A stretch of DNA of 64,000 bases, taken from contig JAVVQG010000003.1 in the NCBI GenBank assembly GCA_036655355.1, positions 62,001 to 126,000 of the forward strand. The letters are read 5' to 3'. The translations under genes and the position numbers were made by a program. The stretch's first letter is position 1. The number at the start of each line of letters is the position of its first letter. The notes under the pieces are model-generated. The model searched no databases and was not told the DNA's origin. It saw only the letters and a program-made list of their open reading frames with translations. Shown here piece by piece: positions 16,743 to 25,784 of this stretch. The DNA is from JAUNSR01 sp036655355. GTDB taxonomy: Bacteria; Bacteroidota; Bacteroidia; Bacteroidales; JAUNSR01.

Positions 16743-18218
16743 ATGACACAGAAACTAACCATTTACAATACGCTTCACCGGAAGAAAGAGGAGTTCGTTC
16801 CTTACCATCCGGGGCATGTGGGGATGTACGTGTGCGGTCCGACCGTTTATGGTGACGGTCACTTGGGACACGCCCGTCCGGCCATCACGTTCGACCTTTT
16901 GTTCCGTTACCTGCAACACCTTGGCTATAAAGTACGTTATGTGCGCAACATCACAGACGTAGGTCATCTTGAGAACGATGCCGATCAGGGAGAGGATAAG
17001 ATCGCTAAAAAGGCACGCTTGGAAGAGTTGGAGCCGATGGAAGTGGTGCAGTATTACCTGAACCGCTACCACAAAGCGATGGAAGCGCTCAATGTGCTTC
17101 CTCCAAGCATCGAACCGCACGCTTCGGGTCACATCATCGAACAGATCGAGTATGTGAAGAAAATCGAAGAAGCGGGATACGCTTACGAAAGCAACGGATC
17201 GGTTTATTTTGATGTGGAAAAATACAACAAAGAACACCATTACGGCAAACTGTCGGGTCGTAACATCGAAGACCTTCTGAATACTACCCGTGCCCTTGAC
17301 GGACAGCAGGAGAAACGGAACAGCTTCGACTTCGCGCTTTGGAAAAAGGCCGACGATGCGCACATCATGCGCTGGCCTTCTCCGTGGAGCGACGGTTTTC
17401 CGGGCTGGCACCTGGAGTGCTCGGCCATGGGACAGAAATACCTCGGCGAACATTTCGACATCCACGGCGGCGGTATGGACCTGCTGTTCCCACACCACGA
17501 GTGTGAGATCGCCCAGTCCGTAGCGGCTCAGGGACACGAATGCGTGAACTACTGGATGCACAACAACATGATCACCATCAACGGACAGAAGATGGGTAAA
17601 TCGCTGGGCAACTTCATCACATTGGATGAGTTCTTCACCGGAAATCACGAATCACTGGCACAGGCTTATTCTCCGATGACCATCCGTTTCTTCATTCTGA
17701 TGGCGCATTACCGCAGTACGGTGGACTTCAGCAACGAAGCGCTTCAAGCTGCAGAGAAAGGTCTCAACCGCCTGATGGAAGCGTATTCGAACCTCGATAA
17801 GCTGACGGCGTCACCGAACTCAACCGTGGAAATCGCTCCGCTTCGTCAGAAAATGTACGATGCGATGAACGACGACCTGAATTCACCGATCGTCATCTCC
17901 CACCTTTTTGAGGCGGCGAGTATCATCAACCGCGTGATTGCCGGCAACGACACGATCGATGCGGAGAACCTGGCGCTGCTTCGTGCTACGATGGAGCTGT
18001 TCATGTTCGACATCCTTGGATTGAAAAAAGAGGAGAAAGCCGGTTCAAATAACGAAGAGGCGTATGGCGAGGCGGTAAATATGTTGCTGCAACTGCGTAT
18101 GCAGGCCAAAGCCAACAAAGACTGGGCTACTTCGGACATGATCCGCAATAAGCTGACAGAACTGGGCTTCGTGATCAAAGACACCAAAGACGGTTTCGAG
18201 TGGAAGCTTGACAAATAA
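16743..18218 (+). CDS. cysS: Cysteine--tRNA ligase
   Basis: Class I synthetase that charges tRNA-Cys. The 491 residues carry the HIGH box as GHLGHARP, the KMSKS box as KMGKSLGN, and zinc ligands in MYVCGPTVYG, HLECSAMG and HHECEIAQS. The C-terminal DALR-like anticodon domain ends in the usual ADxIRxxL pattern (TSDMIRNKLTELGF). It ends at a terminator followed by the large 22-bp repeat array. Confidence 0.97.
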   Translation: MTQKLTIYNTLHRKKEEFVPYHPGHVGMYVCGPTVYGDGHLGHARPAITFDLLFRYLQHLGYKVRYVRNITDVGHLENDADQGEDKIAKKARLEELEPMEVVQYYLNRYHKAMEALNVLPPSIEPHASGHIIEQIEYVKKIEEAGYAYESNGSVYFDVEKYNKEHHYGKLSGRNIEDLLNTTRALDGQQEKRNSFDFALWKKADDAHIMRWPSPWSDGFPGWHLECSAMGQKYLGEHFDIHGGGMDLLFPHHECEIAQSVAAQGHECVNYWMHNNMITINGQKMGKSLGNFITLDEFFTGNHESLAQAYSPMTIRFFILMAHYRSTVDFSNEALQAAEKGLNRLMEAYSNLDKLTASPNSTVEIAPLRQKMYDAMNDDLNSPIVISHLFEAASIINRVIAGNDTIDAENLALLRATMELFMFDILGLKKEEKAGSNNEEAYGEAVNMLLQLRMQAKANKDWATSDMIRNKLTELGFVIKDTKDGFEWKLDK

Positions 18219-18240
18219 CAACCGTTCAGATACAACAAAA

Positions 18241-18282
18241 AGAGGCTGCCCCAAATTCATGCGAATGAACCGGGCAGCCTCT
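18241..18282. terminator. Terminator after cysS, member of a repeated hairpin family
   Basis: Perfect 11-bp outer stem (18241-18251 with 18272-18282) and an inner TTCAT/ATGAA stem. The plus strand continues with a T-poor tail, and A5 precedes it. Its layout matches the hairpin at 54174-54213 almost base for base (see findings). Confidence 0.75.
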
Positions 18283-18384
18283 TCTGCTTTAAAAATAGAA
18301 AGAGGTTCTTAAAATCCCTACCCGTGGAATAGGAGATCGTTTTTCAGCTATAAAAGGCTGCTGTGCTCCTTTTATCCCTTTATA

Positions 18385-18648
18385 ATTCCGAAAGGATCCT
18401 CTGTTTATTCCGAAAGGATCCTATATAATTACCTCTTCAGACCTTTGAAGAAGGCTCTTCAGTGCTTTGAAGAAGGCTCTTCAGTACTCTGAAGAAGGCT
18501 CTTCAGTGCTCTGAAGAAGGCTCTTCAGTACTCTGAAGCGGCTCATTCAGTGCTCTGAAGAAGGCTCTTCAGTGCTCTGAAGCGGCTCATTCAGAGGTCT
18601 GAAGAAGGCTCTTCAGTGCTCTGAAGCGGCTCATTCAGAGGTCTGAAG
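18385..18648. repeat. Tandem array of twelve 22-bp palindromic units
   Basis: Between the convergent cysS and satP genes. Two units of the type ATTCCGAAAGGATCCT plus 6 bp (18385, 18407) run in the same register into ten units ending in CTTCAG-n4-CTGAAG (from 18429). Landmark TTCAG recurs at 18436, 18458, 18480, 18502, 18524, 18546, 18568, 18590, 18612 and 18634, an exact 22-bp step each time. Two alternating cores occur, AAGGCTCTTCAG and CGGCTCATTCAG. Within and between units, inverted repeats allow several hairpins. Nothing else is recognisable in the 18219-18717 gap. Confidence 0.93.
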
Positions 18649-18717
18649 AGTCATTTTAAATGCTTCTGGGGATGAATTGCTTCTATCAATTCTAATATTG
18701 GGGAGTATATTTTTCTC

Positions 18718-19278
18718 TTATTTCTTGATCCAAGGGCTACCCAGCGGAAGAACCGTTTTACCCGCCAGCGGATTGATGATCTCTGCCGCCATCATATACC
18801 ATGCGGCAAATGCACAAAGAATCAAATCAATAGCTGCAATCGTCTTCATCCACGGGAAGAAGAAATGTTCCAACACCAAGAACGCGAATCCGGCGAACAA
18901 CGTACCGAATGTAACGATCATCGCGGTGTGGATTCTCAACGCTGCAATCAGCATGATTCCGGTGTAAAGCATGAACGCAAAGAGGAAGAATCCCACTTCG
19001 ATTCCATTTGAAGCGTATACGCCGTAGTGGTTACACAGCCAGATGATACACAAACCGATCCAGAAAGCTCCGTACGTTACGAAAGCGCTGTAACCGAAAT
19101 TGTTACCGTTGGCTTTTTCCTGGAAACCGGCGATAAACTGCGCCAATCCGCCAAAGATGATACCCATCGCAAGCACCGGTCCCAAACCGATGAATCCAAG
19201 ATTATGAAACTGTAATAATAAGGTGGTCAGACCAAACCCGGCAAGTCCTACAACAGCAGGATTTCCTTTTTTCTCCAT
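18718..19278 (-). CDS. satP: Acetate/succinate transporter, GPR1/FUN34/YaaH family
   Basis: A 186-residue inner-membrane protein with six hydrophobic segments. The family signature NPAVVGLAGFGLTT (NPAPLGLMGFGMTT in E. coli SatP) is at the N-terminus, and GGLAQFIAGFQEKANGNNFG follows. The family moves acetate and succinate with protons, both major fermentation products of Bacteroidales. It is monocistronic, with a TATCTTTG promoter at 19313-19320. Confidence 0.92.
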   Translation of the reverse strand: MEKKGNPAVVGLAGFGLTTLLLQFHNLGFIGLGPVLAMGIIFGGLAQFIAGFQEKANGNNFGYSAFVTYGAFWIGLCIIWLCNHYGVYASNGIEVGFFLFAFMLYTGIMLIAALRIHTAMIVTFGTLFAGFAFLVLEHFFFPWMKTIAAIDLILCAFAAWYMMAAEIINPLAGKTVLPLGSPWIKK

Positions 19279-19312
19279 TTAAGTAATTGTGATTGATTAA
19301 AAATAGTGTGCG

Positions 19313-19320
19313 CAAAGATA
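19313..19320 (-). promoter_or_regulatory. -7 box of satP
   Basis: Minus strand TATCTTTG (TAnnTTTG), 35 bp upstream of the satP ATG. Confidence 0.6.
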
Positions 19321-19342
19321 GCACATCTACCGCAAAACACAA

Positions 19343-20158
19343 TTACTCCCTGATCTCAGCTTGGAGCGATCCGATCGGCAACTTACCCTCCACCTTAAGC
19401 GGCACACGCCTCCCGTCGTCACTGAGCCACACGGAAATCGGGTCGTCGCTCTCTTTCAGGTTATTATCATTGATAAAGCTCAAATAAAGCTGTATACTTT
19501 CATATTGTTTCTTATTGCGAAGAGACACCTTCCCTTTTCCACGGTATTTCACATTCATTTTCACCACCTTACGACCCGTAAAGATCGGAATCTGAATACT
19601 CTCGTTGTAAATCATCTTACTGAAGTCCACATTACGCAGAAAATAGAAAACAGTCAGCATGTCGAATCCCGGCCCCAACACTTTTACCGTTGTATCGCGT
19701 GGTTCGCGATTCTTGCGGTGAATGGTGGTTTTACCGTGGGTATGCTCTCCTTTATAATGGTATTTCAACTCATCCTTACCCCACCATTTCCCTTCGTTGG
19801 CTGTTTTCGAGTAATACAACGGCGAGAGATCAAGCGTGGTGTAGGCATCGAGCGTATCGCGTACCTGCATGATTTTATCGGCAAAATTGAGCGTTTTACC
19901 ATACAGGTTCATCCGGTAGGCCGGCTGCCCTTTGTAATCGGAAAAATTCACACAAAGCACCCCTTCTCCCGCTCTTTTCCAGATGATCCCCCAGTGATAG
20001 AAGATGTCATAATTGAGTTTTTCACCCGCCCGGAAAGGCACATCCGGCAGACTCGCCACGTTCAGTGCGGAAGACTGCATCAAATTCTTCTCTCCGGCAA
20101 ACAGATGCGCCGAAGAAAAAGTGATCATCACAATAACAATGGAAAGCAGGATTTTCAT
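19343..20158 (-). CDS. DUF3108 family exported protein
   Basis: 271 residues with a signal peptide (MKILLSIVIVMITFSSAHLFAG). The mature chain has the DUF3108 pattern: FRAGEKLNYDIFYHWGIIWKRAGEG near the start, LYGKTLNFADKIMQVRDTLDAY, and a C-terminal PISVWLSDDGRRVPLKVEGKLPIGSLQAEI. Predicted beta-rich periplasmic protein of unknown function. It begins 10 bp after the Ig-like lipoprotein gene, forming a two-gene operon. Confidence 0.85.
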   Translation of the reverse strand: MKILLSIVIVMITFSSAHLFAGEKNLMQSSALNVASLPDVPFRAGEKLNYDIFYHWGIIWKRAGEGVLCVNFSDYKGQPAYRMNLYGKTLNFADKIMQVRDTLDAYTTLDLSPLYYSKTANEGKWWGKDELKYHYKGEHTHGKTTIHRKNREPRDTTVKVLGPGFDMLTVFYFLRNVDFSKMIYNESIQIPIFTGRKVVKMNVKYRGKGKVSLRNKKQYESIQLYLSFINDNNLKESDDPISVWLSDDGRRVPLKVEGKLPIGSLQAEIRE

Positions 20159-20168
20159 ACGCCTTGAA

Positions 20169-22151
20169 TTATCGTTGAGTATTCGGAGAGAATGTCTGGG
20201 GACCCTGAGTACCGGTTACCTTACCTCCTCCAAAAGAATTACCCCCCCATTGCGAGTTGGCGTCATTCTGTTTTTGGGATTCCTCTCCGGCCGGTTTCTT
20301 CTCTTCCTTCGGTTTGTTTTTTGTGATGTCAAGCGGTTTTTGTTGGGTCAACGGTCGGTCGTAAAGATCCCATTCCTGCTTCACATCCCAATTGGCACGA
20401 AGTTCAAACGATCCGGGATAGTATCTCACCTCTTCCGGTTGCCGTTTTTCCTCATAATTACCGGTATCGAATTTACCATTTTCATTGGTATCTAACACAA
20501 TTCGAGCGAAATATGTTCCAGGTTTAACATGGATAAATTTTGCTTGACCTTGTTTCACAATTGCCTTCATCACCGGCTTATCGCTTTTATCGAGTAACTC
20601 GACAAAGGCAGCGCCTTTCACAGCGGGTACGCTCAACAACAGATTGGCATACTCCTCTACGGTTTTGAAGCGGATCGTTTTAGACAATCCCTTGTTGTGG
20701 GTTCCGTACAGACCGGTAAAGGCGGCGGAATCCACCGTCATCACATACTCCTCTCCCGGCAGGTATTTGGCGTTGAGATAAAACTCGCGCGGTTTCAGCG
20801 TATCCTGTACCAGTTGCGACGGCTGAAGAATAAACACCGAATCCTTTTTCAGTTCCAGGTGAATACCCTGCGGATTGAACTCGGCGATCGGTTCATCAAA
20901 GATCAGACGCGGCTTGGCTCCGATCTCAGAAGAGACCTCCTCTTTCACAGGAAGGTATTGAATCTCGATCGAATCACTCTTGGCACGGTCGGCGTTCTTA
21001 TCGTTCTTCTTCTCCTTTTTTTCTGATTTCTTGGAGGTTTTCATGAAGATGGCGAGGGTATCGCTTTTCGGCACGAGTTGATTCAGTGTGTCGGTATACA
21101 TGTACCCGGCAATCAGATTAAGCGTATCGAGTTTATAAACCAACGAGTCTTTTATCCAGTAAGTTACGGTATCATTTCCCGGAGATTTCTCTACGAGAGC
21201 CCAATCCTGTTCGTCAAAGTTCAACCCTTTGATCGCAGGGAGCGAATCTTCAGGAGCACTGAAGTAAAACGTCACCTTGTTCTTCGTCAATCTTTCTGTT
21301 TTTTCAAGATAGACGTTCTTTTTATTCTCGTTGAATGAGAGCAACACCAGATCGTCCGGATAGAAATGCATCACTTCGGTCATTCGGGTGCTGTCTGCCT
21401 CTTCGTCGTCGGCGTGTGTGGTATCCGCATGTAATTTGATCTCGGCGTAAGGCGTTACGATGGAATCCAGATAGGCGATATCTTCTGAAGGAATATCGAA
21501 CTTGTAGTTCGAGTTAGCGTCTTTCAATGCATATACGCGATAAGAACCCGGCGCCATGTTGCGTACGGTAAAGCGTCCCAACTCATTGGTCTTGGCGATA
21601 CGCAGGAACGGCTTGGTCTGAAAAGCGGAATCTGCCAGATCGGACTGGATACCCACGTAGTTTCCGGTGATGGGTTCAAGGTTCTCGGCGTTAAGCAACG
21701 TCCCGGAAATCTGCAACGAATCGATGTGATCACCCGTAGAAAACGAGAAAGCGAAGTCTTTCAGCGGATTACCTTCGTTGTTATCACGCACGGCATCGGC
21801 AAATTCAATGGTGTAGGTGGTATTCGGAATCAGCGAATCCTTCAGCTCTACGGTGAGTTTCTTCCCGTTGGAACTGATGATCGGCATCGTGGTTTGAGGA
21901 GGTGAAACCACCACCTTTTCCATCGTCTTTTCCAGTTTTATATTTTCGTTGAATTCAATCTGTATCTTGGTGGGGGATACGTTGGTCTGCCCGGGTACGG
22001 GAGTACTTTTCACATATACCGGAGGCTCTTCGTCTTTGGGACCTCCGCCCGGACGAGCCATATTTGCACATGAATAAAGCATTAGGGAAACACTCACCAC
22101 CATCAAGAGGGTAAACAGGTGTAGAAGGAATGGCTTTTTACTAAATCTCAT
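20169..22151 (-). CDS. Lipoprotein with N-terminal Ig-like (SbsA/Big_5) domain
   Basis: A 660-residue predicted lipoprotein (lipobox LMLYSC, then ANMARPGGGPKDEEPP). Residues ~45-145 form a Big_5/SbsA Ig-like domain (VKSTPVPGQTNVSPTKIQIEFNENI to FAFSFSTGD). Next is a Cna-B/carboxypeptidase-regulatory-like stretch (LGRFTVRNMAPGSYRVYALKD), a Lys/Glu-rich linker near residue 380 and a second CnaB-like segment (YFARIVLDTNENGKFDTGNYEEKRQPEEV). The tail is Gly/Gln/Asn-rich. The Gly-Gly-Gly start and length are typical of a conserved Bacteroidetes family, function unknown. First gene of an operon with the DUF3108 gene. Confidence 0.82.
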   Translation of the reverse strand: MRFSKKPFLLHLFTLLMVVSVSLMLYSCANMARPGGGPKDEEPPVYVKSTPVPGQTNVSPTKIQIEFNENIKLEKTMEKVVVSPPQTTMPIISSNGKKLTVELKDSLIPNTTYTIEFADAVRDNNEGNPLKDFAFSFSTGDHIDSLQISGTLLNAENLEPITGNYVGIQSDLADSAFQTKPFLRIAKTNELGRFTVRNMAPGSYRVYALKDANSNYKFDIPSEDIAYLDSIVTPYAEIKLHADTTHADDEEADSTRMTEVMHFYPDDLVLLSFNENKKNVYLEKTERLTKNKVTFYFSAPEDSLPAIKGLNFDEQDWALVEKSPGNDTVTYWIKDSLVYKLDTLNLIAGYMYTDTLNQLVPKSDTLAIFMKTSKKSEKKEKKNDKNADRAKSDSIEIQYLPVKEEVSSEIGAKPRLIFDEPIAEFNPQGIHLELKKDSVFILQPSQLVQDTLKPREFYLNAKYLPGEEYVMTVDSAAFTGLYGTHNKGLSKTIRFKTVEEYANLLLSVPAVKGAAFVELLDKSDKPVMKAIVKQGQAKFIHVKPGTYFARIVLDTNENGKFDTGNYEEKRQPEEVRYYPGSFELRANWDVKQEWDLYDRPLTQQKPLDITKNKPKEEKKPAGEESQKQNDANSQWGGNSFGGGKVTGTQGPQTFSPNTQR

Positions 22152-22411
22152 CTAAATACGGTCATTAATTTTCACAAAATCACTCCCGTTTCACGAACCT
22201 TCCGTTCGTTTTTAAGGAGCATTCACATTACTATGAAATTGTAATACTTAAGGTTGTAAAGATAAGAAAAAGTATGAGTGCAATCCGACTCCACTTTCCA
22301 TATTTCCGAGGAAAGGTTTTGAAACGTAAAAAAACAGGGGATAAAAACCCTCATTGCACAGATAAAAAGCAAATTAATATTACGTAATGCTACGATAATT
22401 GAAAAAAAATC

Positions 22412-22419
22412 TATATTTG
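22412..22419 (+). promoter_or_regulatory. -7 box of the secDF leader
   Basis: TATATTTG, perfect TAnnTTTG. Transcription would start near 22426, about 9 nt before the first strand of the leader's closing stem. No clear -33 TTTG is seen. Confidence 0.6.
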
Positions 22420-22426
22420 CACCTTA

Positions 22427-22610
22427 ATAAAAAACGTGAAATCCCGATTATTATCTGTTGTAGAACTTTTCAAGCGCTCCTCTGAGGAGACCTAAAAGTG
22501 CGTAGATTCATTCCAAAGGAGAGATAATTGCGTTGTTTTTAACGCTTTCGTCTGTTCGGAACACCCAAGAAGTGAATGAAAAGATCAGTTTGTCGGATTA
22601 CGTCACGAGA
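22427..22610 (+). ncRNA. Candidate structured leader or small RNA upstream of secDF
   Basis: The ends pair: 22435-22447 (CGTGAAATCCCGA) with 22593-22607 (TCGGATTACGTCACG) gives 12 pairs with a 3-nt bulge and one bulged C. Inside are CTTTTCA/TGAAAAG (22466-22472 with 22577-22583), a CTCC/GGAG hairpin (22477-22489), a GCGTT/AACGC hairpin near 22530-22545, and an alternative TTCATTC/GAATGAA pairing. It begins right at the predicted transcription start. No open reading frame of note. The part of the gap before it (22152-22411) holds nothing I recognise. It could be a cis-regulatory leader or a free RNA such as 6S; I cannot tell. Confidence 0.5.
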
Positions 22611-22654
22611 TACAAATGAATTTAATTAATCTAAAATCATAAAGTAGTAATAAG

Positions 22655-25642
22655 ATGCAAAACAAAGGATTTGTAAGAGTTTTTGCGATATTACTCACCC
22701 TGGTTTGTATTTTCTATCTTTCTTTCTCGGCTGTAACAAGTTATTACAACAAGAAAGCAGTAGAATACGCAGGTGGAGATGTCCTGAAACAGAATTATTA
22801 TCTTGATTCTATCTCATCTGAGAAGGTTTGGTTGAGCTACACGTTCAAAGAAGCCCGCGAGATGCAGGTCGGATTGGGATTGGACCTTAAAGGTGGTATG
22901 AACGTGATCCTTGAGATCTCGGTCGCTGATGTGTTAAAGTCTTTGTCGGACAACAATCCGGACGAAAACTTCAACAAAGCGTTGGCAGCAGCCACCAAAC
23001 GTCAGAACACAAGTAATCAGGACTACATGACTTTGTTCATGGAGGAATTCAAGAAATTGGATCCGAACGCTCGCCTGTCTGCTATCTTCAGCACATTCCA
23101 GCTGAAAGACAAGATCAACCCGAACAGTACGAACGAAGAGGTTCTTCGCGTATTGAAACAGGAATCAGACGATGCGATCAGCAACTCATTCAACGTGTTG
23201 CGTACGCGTATCGACCGTTTCGGGGTAGTTGCTCCGAACATCCAGAAATTGGATAAAGACGGACGTATCCTTGTGGAACTTCCGGGCGTGAAAGAACCTG
23301 CCCGTGTGCGCAAACTTCTTCAGGGAAGCGCGAACCTTGAGTTCTGGGAAACGTACGAACTTACTGAGATCTACCAGAACCTGGTAGCGGCGAATCAGGT
23401 GATCGCAGCACAGCAGAAAGCGCTTGCTCCTGCAGAAGAGGCGAAAACAGACGCTGAAGCTACTCAGTTGGTAAACGAAGAAGACAGCATCGTTACTTCT
23501 ACCGATTCGTTGGCGAATGAAATCGCTGCGATCAAAGGTGCCGACGAAGCGCTTCAGGATCAGAAAGCATTTGAAAAAGAATATCCTCTTTTCGCGAAAC
23601 TATCGATCAATCAGTACAACGGACAGATCGCTCCCGGTTCCGTAGTGGGCTATGCAGCTTATCCGGATACGGCGGCTATCAACGCGATGCTGAACATGAA
23701 ACAGGTTCGCGACCTGCTTCCACGTAACCTGCAACTTCGCTGGTCTGTGAAAGCGGTTGACGAAAAAGAGCAGTTCTATCAGCTGTATGCATTGAAACAG
23801 ACAGGCCGCAACGGTCGTCCCGCCCTTGAAGGCGACGTGATCGTTGATGCGCGCGAAGACTTCCAGCAGAACACCAACGCATTTGAGATCAGCATGTCGA
23901 TGAATGCGGAAGGTGCTAAAGTTTGGGCTCGTCTGACTAAAGAAAATATCGGCAAACAGGTAGCCATCGTCCTTGACGACGTGGTTTACTCGGCTCCACG
24001 CGTTAACTCTGAAATCACCGGCGGACGTTCGTCTATCACCGGAGACTTCTCTGCAGAGGAGGCGAAAGACTTGGCAAACGTATTGAAATCAGGTAAGATG
24101 GCGGCGAAAGTGCGCATCGTACAGGAAGACGTTGTTGGTCCGTCACTTGGTAAAGAGGCGATCTCAAACGGTTTGATTTCATTCGTTGTGGCGCTTGTAT
24201 TGTTGTTCACGTACATGATGGCTATCTACGGATTGGTTCCGGGTATGATCGCCAACCTCGCGTTGATCATGAACTTGTTCTTCACGATGGGTATCCTTTC
24301 TTCATTCCACGCGGTACTGACGCTTTCGGGAATCGCCGGTTTGGTGCTTTCACTGGGCGTTGCCGTGGATGCGAACGTATTGATTTACGAACGTGCGAAA
24401 GAGGAACTCCGTTCAGGTAAAAATATCAAGAAAGCTGTTGCGGATGCATACTCAAACGCATTCTCGGCAATCTTCGATGCCAATGTAACTTCATTGATCA
24501 CAGGTATCATCCTGTTCATGTTCGGTACGGGTCCAATCAAAGGGTTCGCAACCACATTGATGATCGGTATCGTTACTTCATTCTTTACAGCGGTATTCCT
24601 AAGCCGTTTGATCCTGGAGCGCGGTCTTGAGAAAGGTTGGTTCAGCAATATCACCTTCACAACAGGCCTAAGCAAGAACATCCTTGTGAAACCGAACTTC
24701 GATTTCCTTGGAAACCGTAAAAAAGGATACATCTTCTCAGGTGTAATGATCCTGATCTGTATCGCATCTTTCTTTATACGTGGCTTGAACCAGGGTATCG
24801 AGTTTACAGGTGGTCGTAACTACATCGTTCGTTTCGACGAGCCGGTTAAGACCGGTGAGATCCGCAATAGCCTTGAGGGTGCTTTCTCCGGAAGTTCTTT
24901 GAGCGTTATCACGATCGGTGGCGACAACCAGGTACGTATCTCAACCAACTACAAAGTGGCTGACGATTCAGAAAACGTAGACAACGAAATCATCAACCTA
25001 ATCTATAAAGGGGTTCAGAACGAACTTCCACAGGGTACTACAGAAACTCAGTTTGCAGAAAACAACATCATGAGTTTCCAGAAAGTGGGACCGGCCATTG
25101 CCGACGATATCAAAACCAGCGCGATCTGGGCGGTATTGTTCGCGATGCTTGCAATGGGTGCTTACATCCTGATCCGTTTCCGCGACATCGCGTTCTCGGT
25201 AGGTACGATCGCTTCGGTAGTACACGATACAATCATCATCATCGGGGTTTACTCGCTTGCATGGGGCTTGCTTCCGTTCTCTATGGAGATCGACCAGGCA
25301 TTCATCGCCGCGATCCTAACCGTGATCGGTTACTCCGTGAATGACACCGTGGTAATTTTCGACCGTATCCGTGAGGTGACGGGCATCTACCCGAACCGCG
25401 ATAAGAAAGAGGTGGATAATGAAGCGTTGAACTCAACCCTTGCGCGTACATTCAGTACATCGCTTTCTACAGCGATCGTGTTGTTGTGTATCTTCGTATT
25501 GGGTGGCGATACGATCAGAAGCTTTACCTTCGCAATGCTTGTGGGTGTTGTATTGGGTACTTACTCTACATTGTTTATTGCCGTACCGTTCGCTTACGAA
25601 CTTGTATCTAAGAAAAAGGCGAAATTAGCAGCGTCTAAATAA
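22655..25642 (+). CDS. secDF: Fused protein translocase subunit SecDF
   Basis: A 995-residue fusion of SecD and SecF, which uses the proton gradient to pull proteins out of the SecYEG channel. The SecD half starts with one membrane helix and LGLDLKGGMNVILE, has the large periplasmic domain (~residues 60-500, with an inserted Ala/Glu/Asp-rich segment near 250-290), and five helices with GLVLSLGVAVDANVLIYER. The SecF half starts near residue 690 (NQGIEFTGGRNYIVRF) and ends with SVNDTVVIFDRIRE. Fused SecDF is usual in Bacteroidetes. It ends at a perfect terminator. The 230-nt leader appears structured. Confidence 0.97.
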   Translation: MQNKGFVRVFAILLTLVCIFYLSFSAVTSYYNKKAVEYAGGDVLKQNYYLDSISSEKVWLSYTFKEAREMQVGLGLDLKGGMNVILEISVADVLKSLSDNNPDENFNKALAAATKRQNTSNQDYMTLFMEEFKKLDPNARLSAIFSTFQLKDKINPNSTNEEVLRVLKQESDDAISNSFNVLRTRIDRFGVVAPNIQKLDKDGRILVELPGVKEPARVRKLLQGSANLEFWETYELTEIYQNLVAANQVIAAQQKALAPAEEAKTDAEATQLVNEEDSIVTSTDSLANEIAAIKGADEALQDQKAFEKEYPLFAKLSINQYNGQIAPGSVVGYAAYPDTAAINAMLNMKQVRDLLPRNLQLRWSVKAVDEKEQFYQLYALKQTGRNGRPALEGDVIVDAREDFQQNTNAFEISMSMNAEGAKVWARLTKENIGKQVAIVLDDVVYSAPRVNSEITGGRSSITGDFSAEEAKDLANVLKSGKMAAKVRIVQEDVVGPSLGKEAISNGLISFVVALVLLFTYMMAIYGLVPGMIANLALIMNLFFTMGILSSFHAVLTLSGIAGLVLSLGVAVDANVLIYERAKEELRSGKNIKKAVADAYSNAFSAIFDANVTSLITGIILFMFGTGPIKGFATTLMIGIVTSFFTAVFLSRLILERGLEKGWFSNITFTTGLSKNILVKPNFDFLGNRKKGYIFSGVMILICIASFFIRGLNQGIEFTGGRNYIVRFDEPVKTGEIRNSLEGAFSGSSLSVITIGGDNQVRISTNYKVADDSENVDNEIINLIYKGVQNELPQGTTETQFAENNIMSFQKVGPAIADDIKTSAIWAVLFAMLAMGAYILIRFRDIAFSVGTIASVVHDTIIIIGVYSLAWGLLPFSMEIDQAFIAAILTVIGYSVNDTVVIFDRIREVTGIYPNRDKKEVDNEALNSTLARTFSTSLSTAIVLLCIFVLGGDTIRSFTFAMLVGVVLGTYSTLFIAVPFAYELVSKKKAKLAASK

Positions 25643-25660
25643 CCTTTTCACTGAAATATC

Positions 25661-25693
25661 AAAAGGCTGTTCCGGAATCCGGAACAGCCTTTT
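25661..25693. terminator. Terminator after secDF
   Basis: Near-perfect 16-bp inverted repeat (25661-25676 with 25678-25693, real loop GGAATCC) followed by T7 on the plus strand. Confidence 0.92.
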
Positions 25694-25736
25694 TTTGTTA
25701 GGGGAAGATGAAACAGCTTCTTCGAAATTACAACGG

Positions 25737-25774
25737 AAAAGGGCTTCTCAAAACTGAATTTGAGAAGCCCTTTT
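25737..25774. terminator. Terminator between secDF and tRNA-Arg
   Basis: 16-bp inverted repeat (25737-25752 with 25759-25774) with T5 on the plus strand and T4 on the minus strand. Sits 11 bp past the 3' end of the minus-strand tRNA-Arg and probably ends its transcript. Confidence 0.85.
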
Positions 25775-25784
25775 TACGTTATCG

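Noticed and set aside
16755..17648. 297-codon minus-strand frame inside cysS
   Set aside because: Antisense shadow of a confident synthetase gene; the composition mirrors cysS codons.
18385..18648. CRISPR-like array of short repeats
   Set aside because: Units are contiguous with no unique spacers, the unit is only 22 bp and palindromic throughout, and no cas gene lies in the window.
19361..20167. 268-codon plus-strand frame inside the DUF3108 gene
   Set aside because: Shadow of a gene with a clear signal peptide and family pattern.
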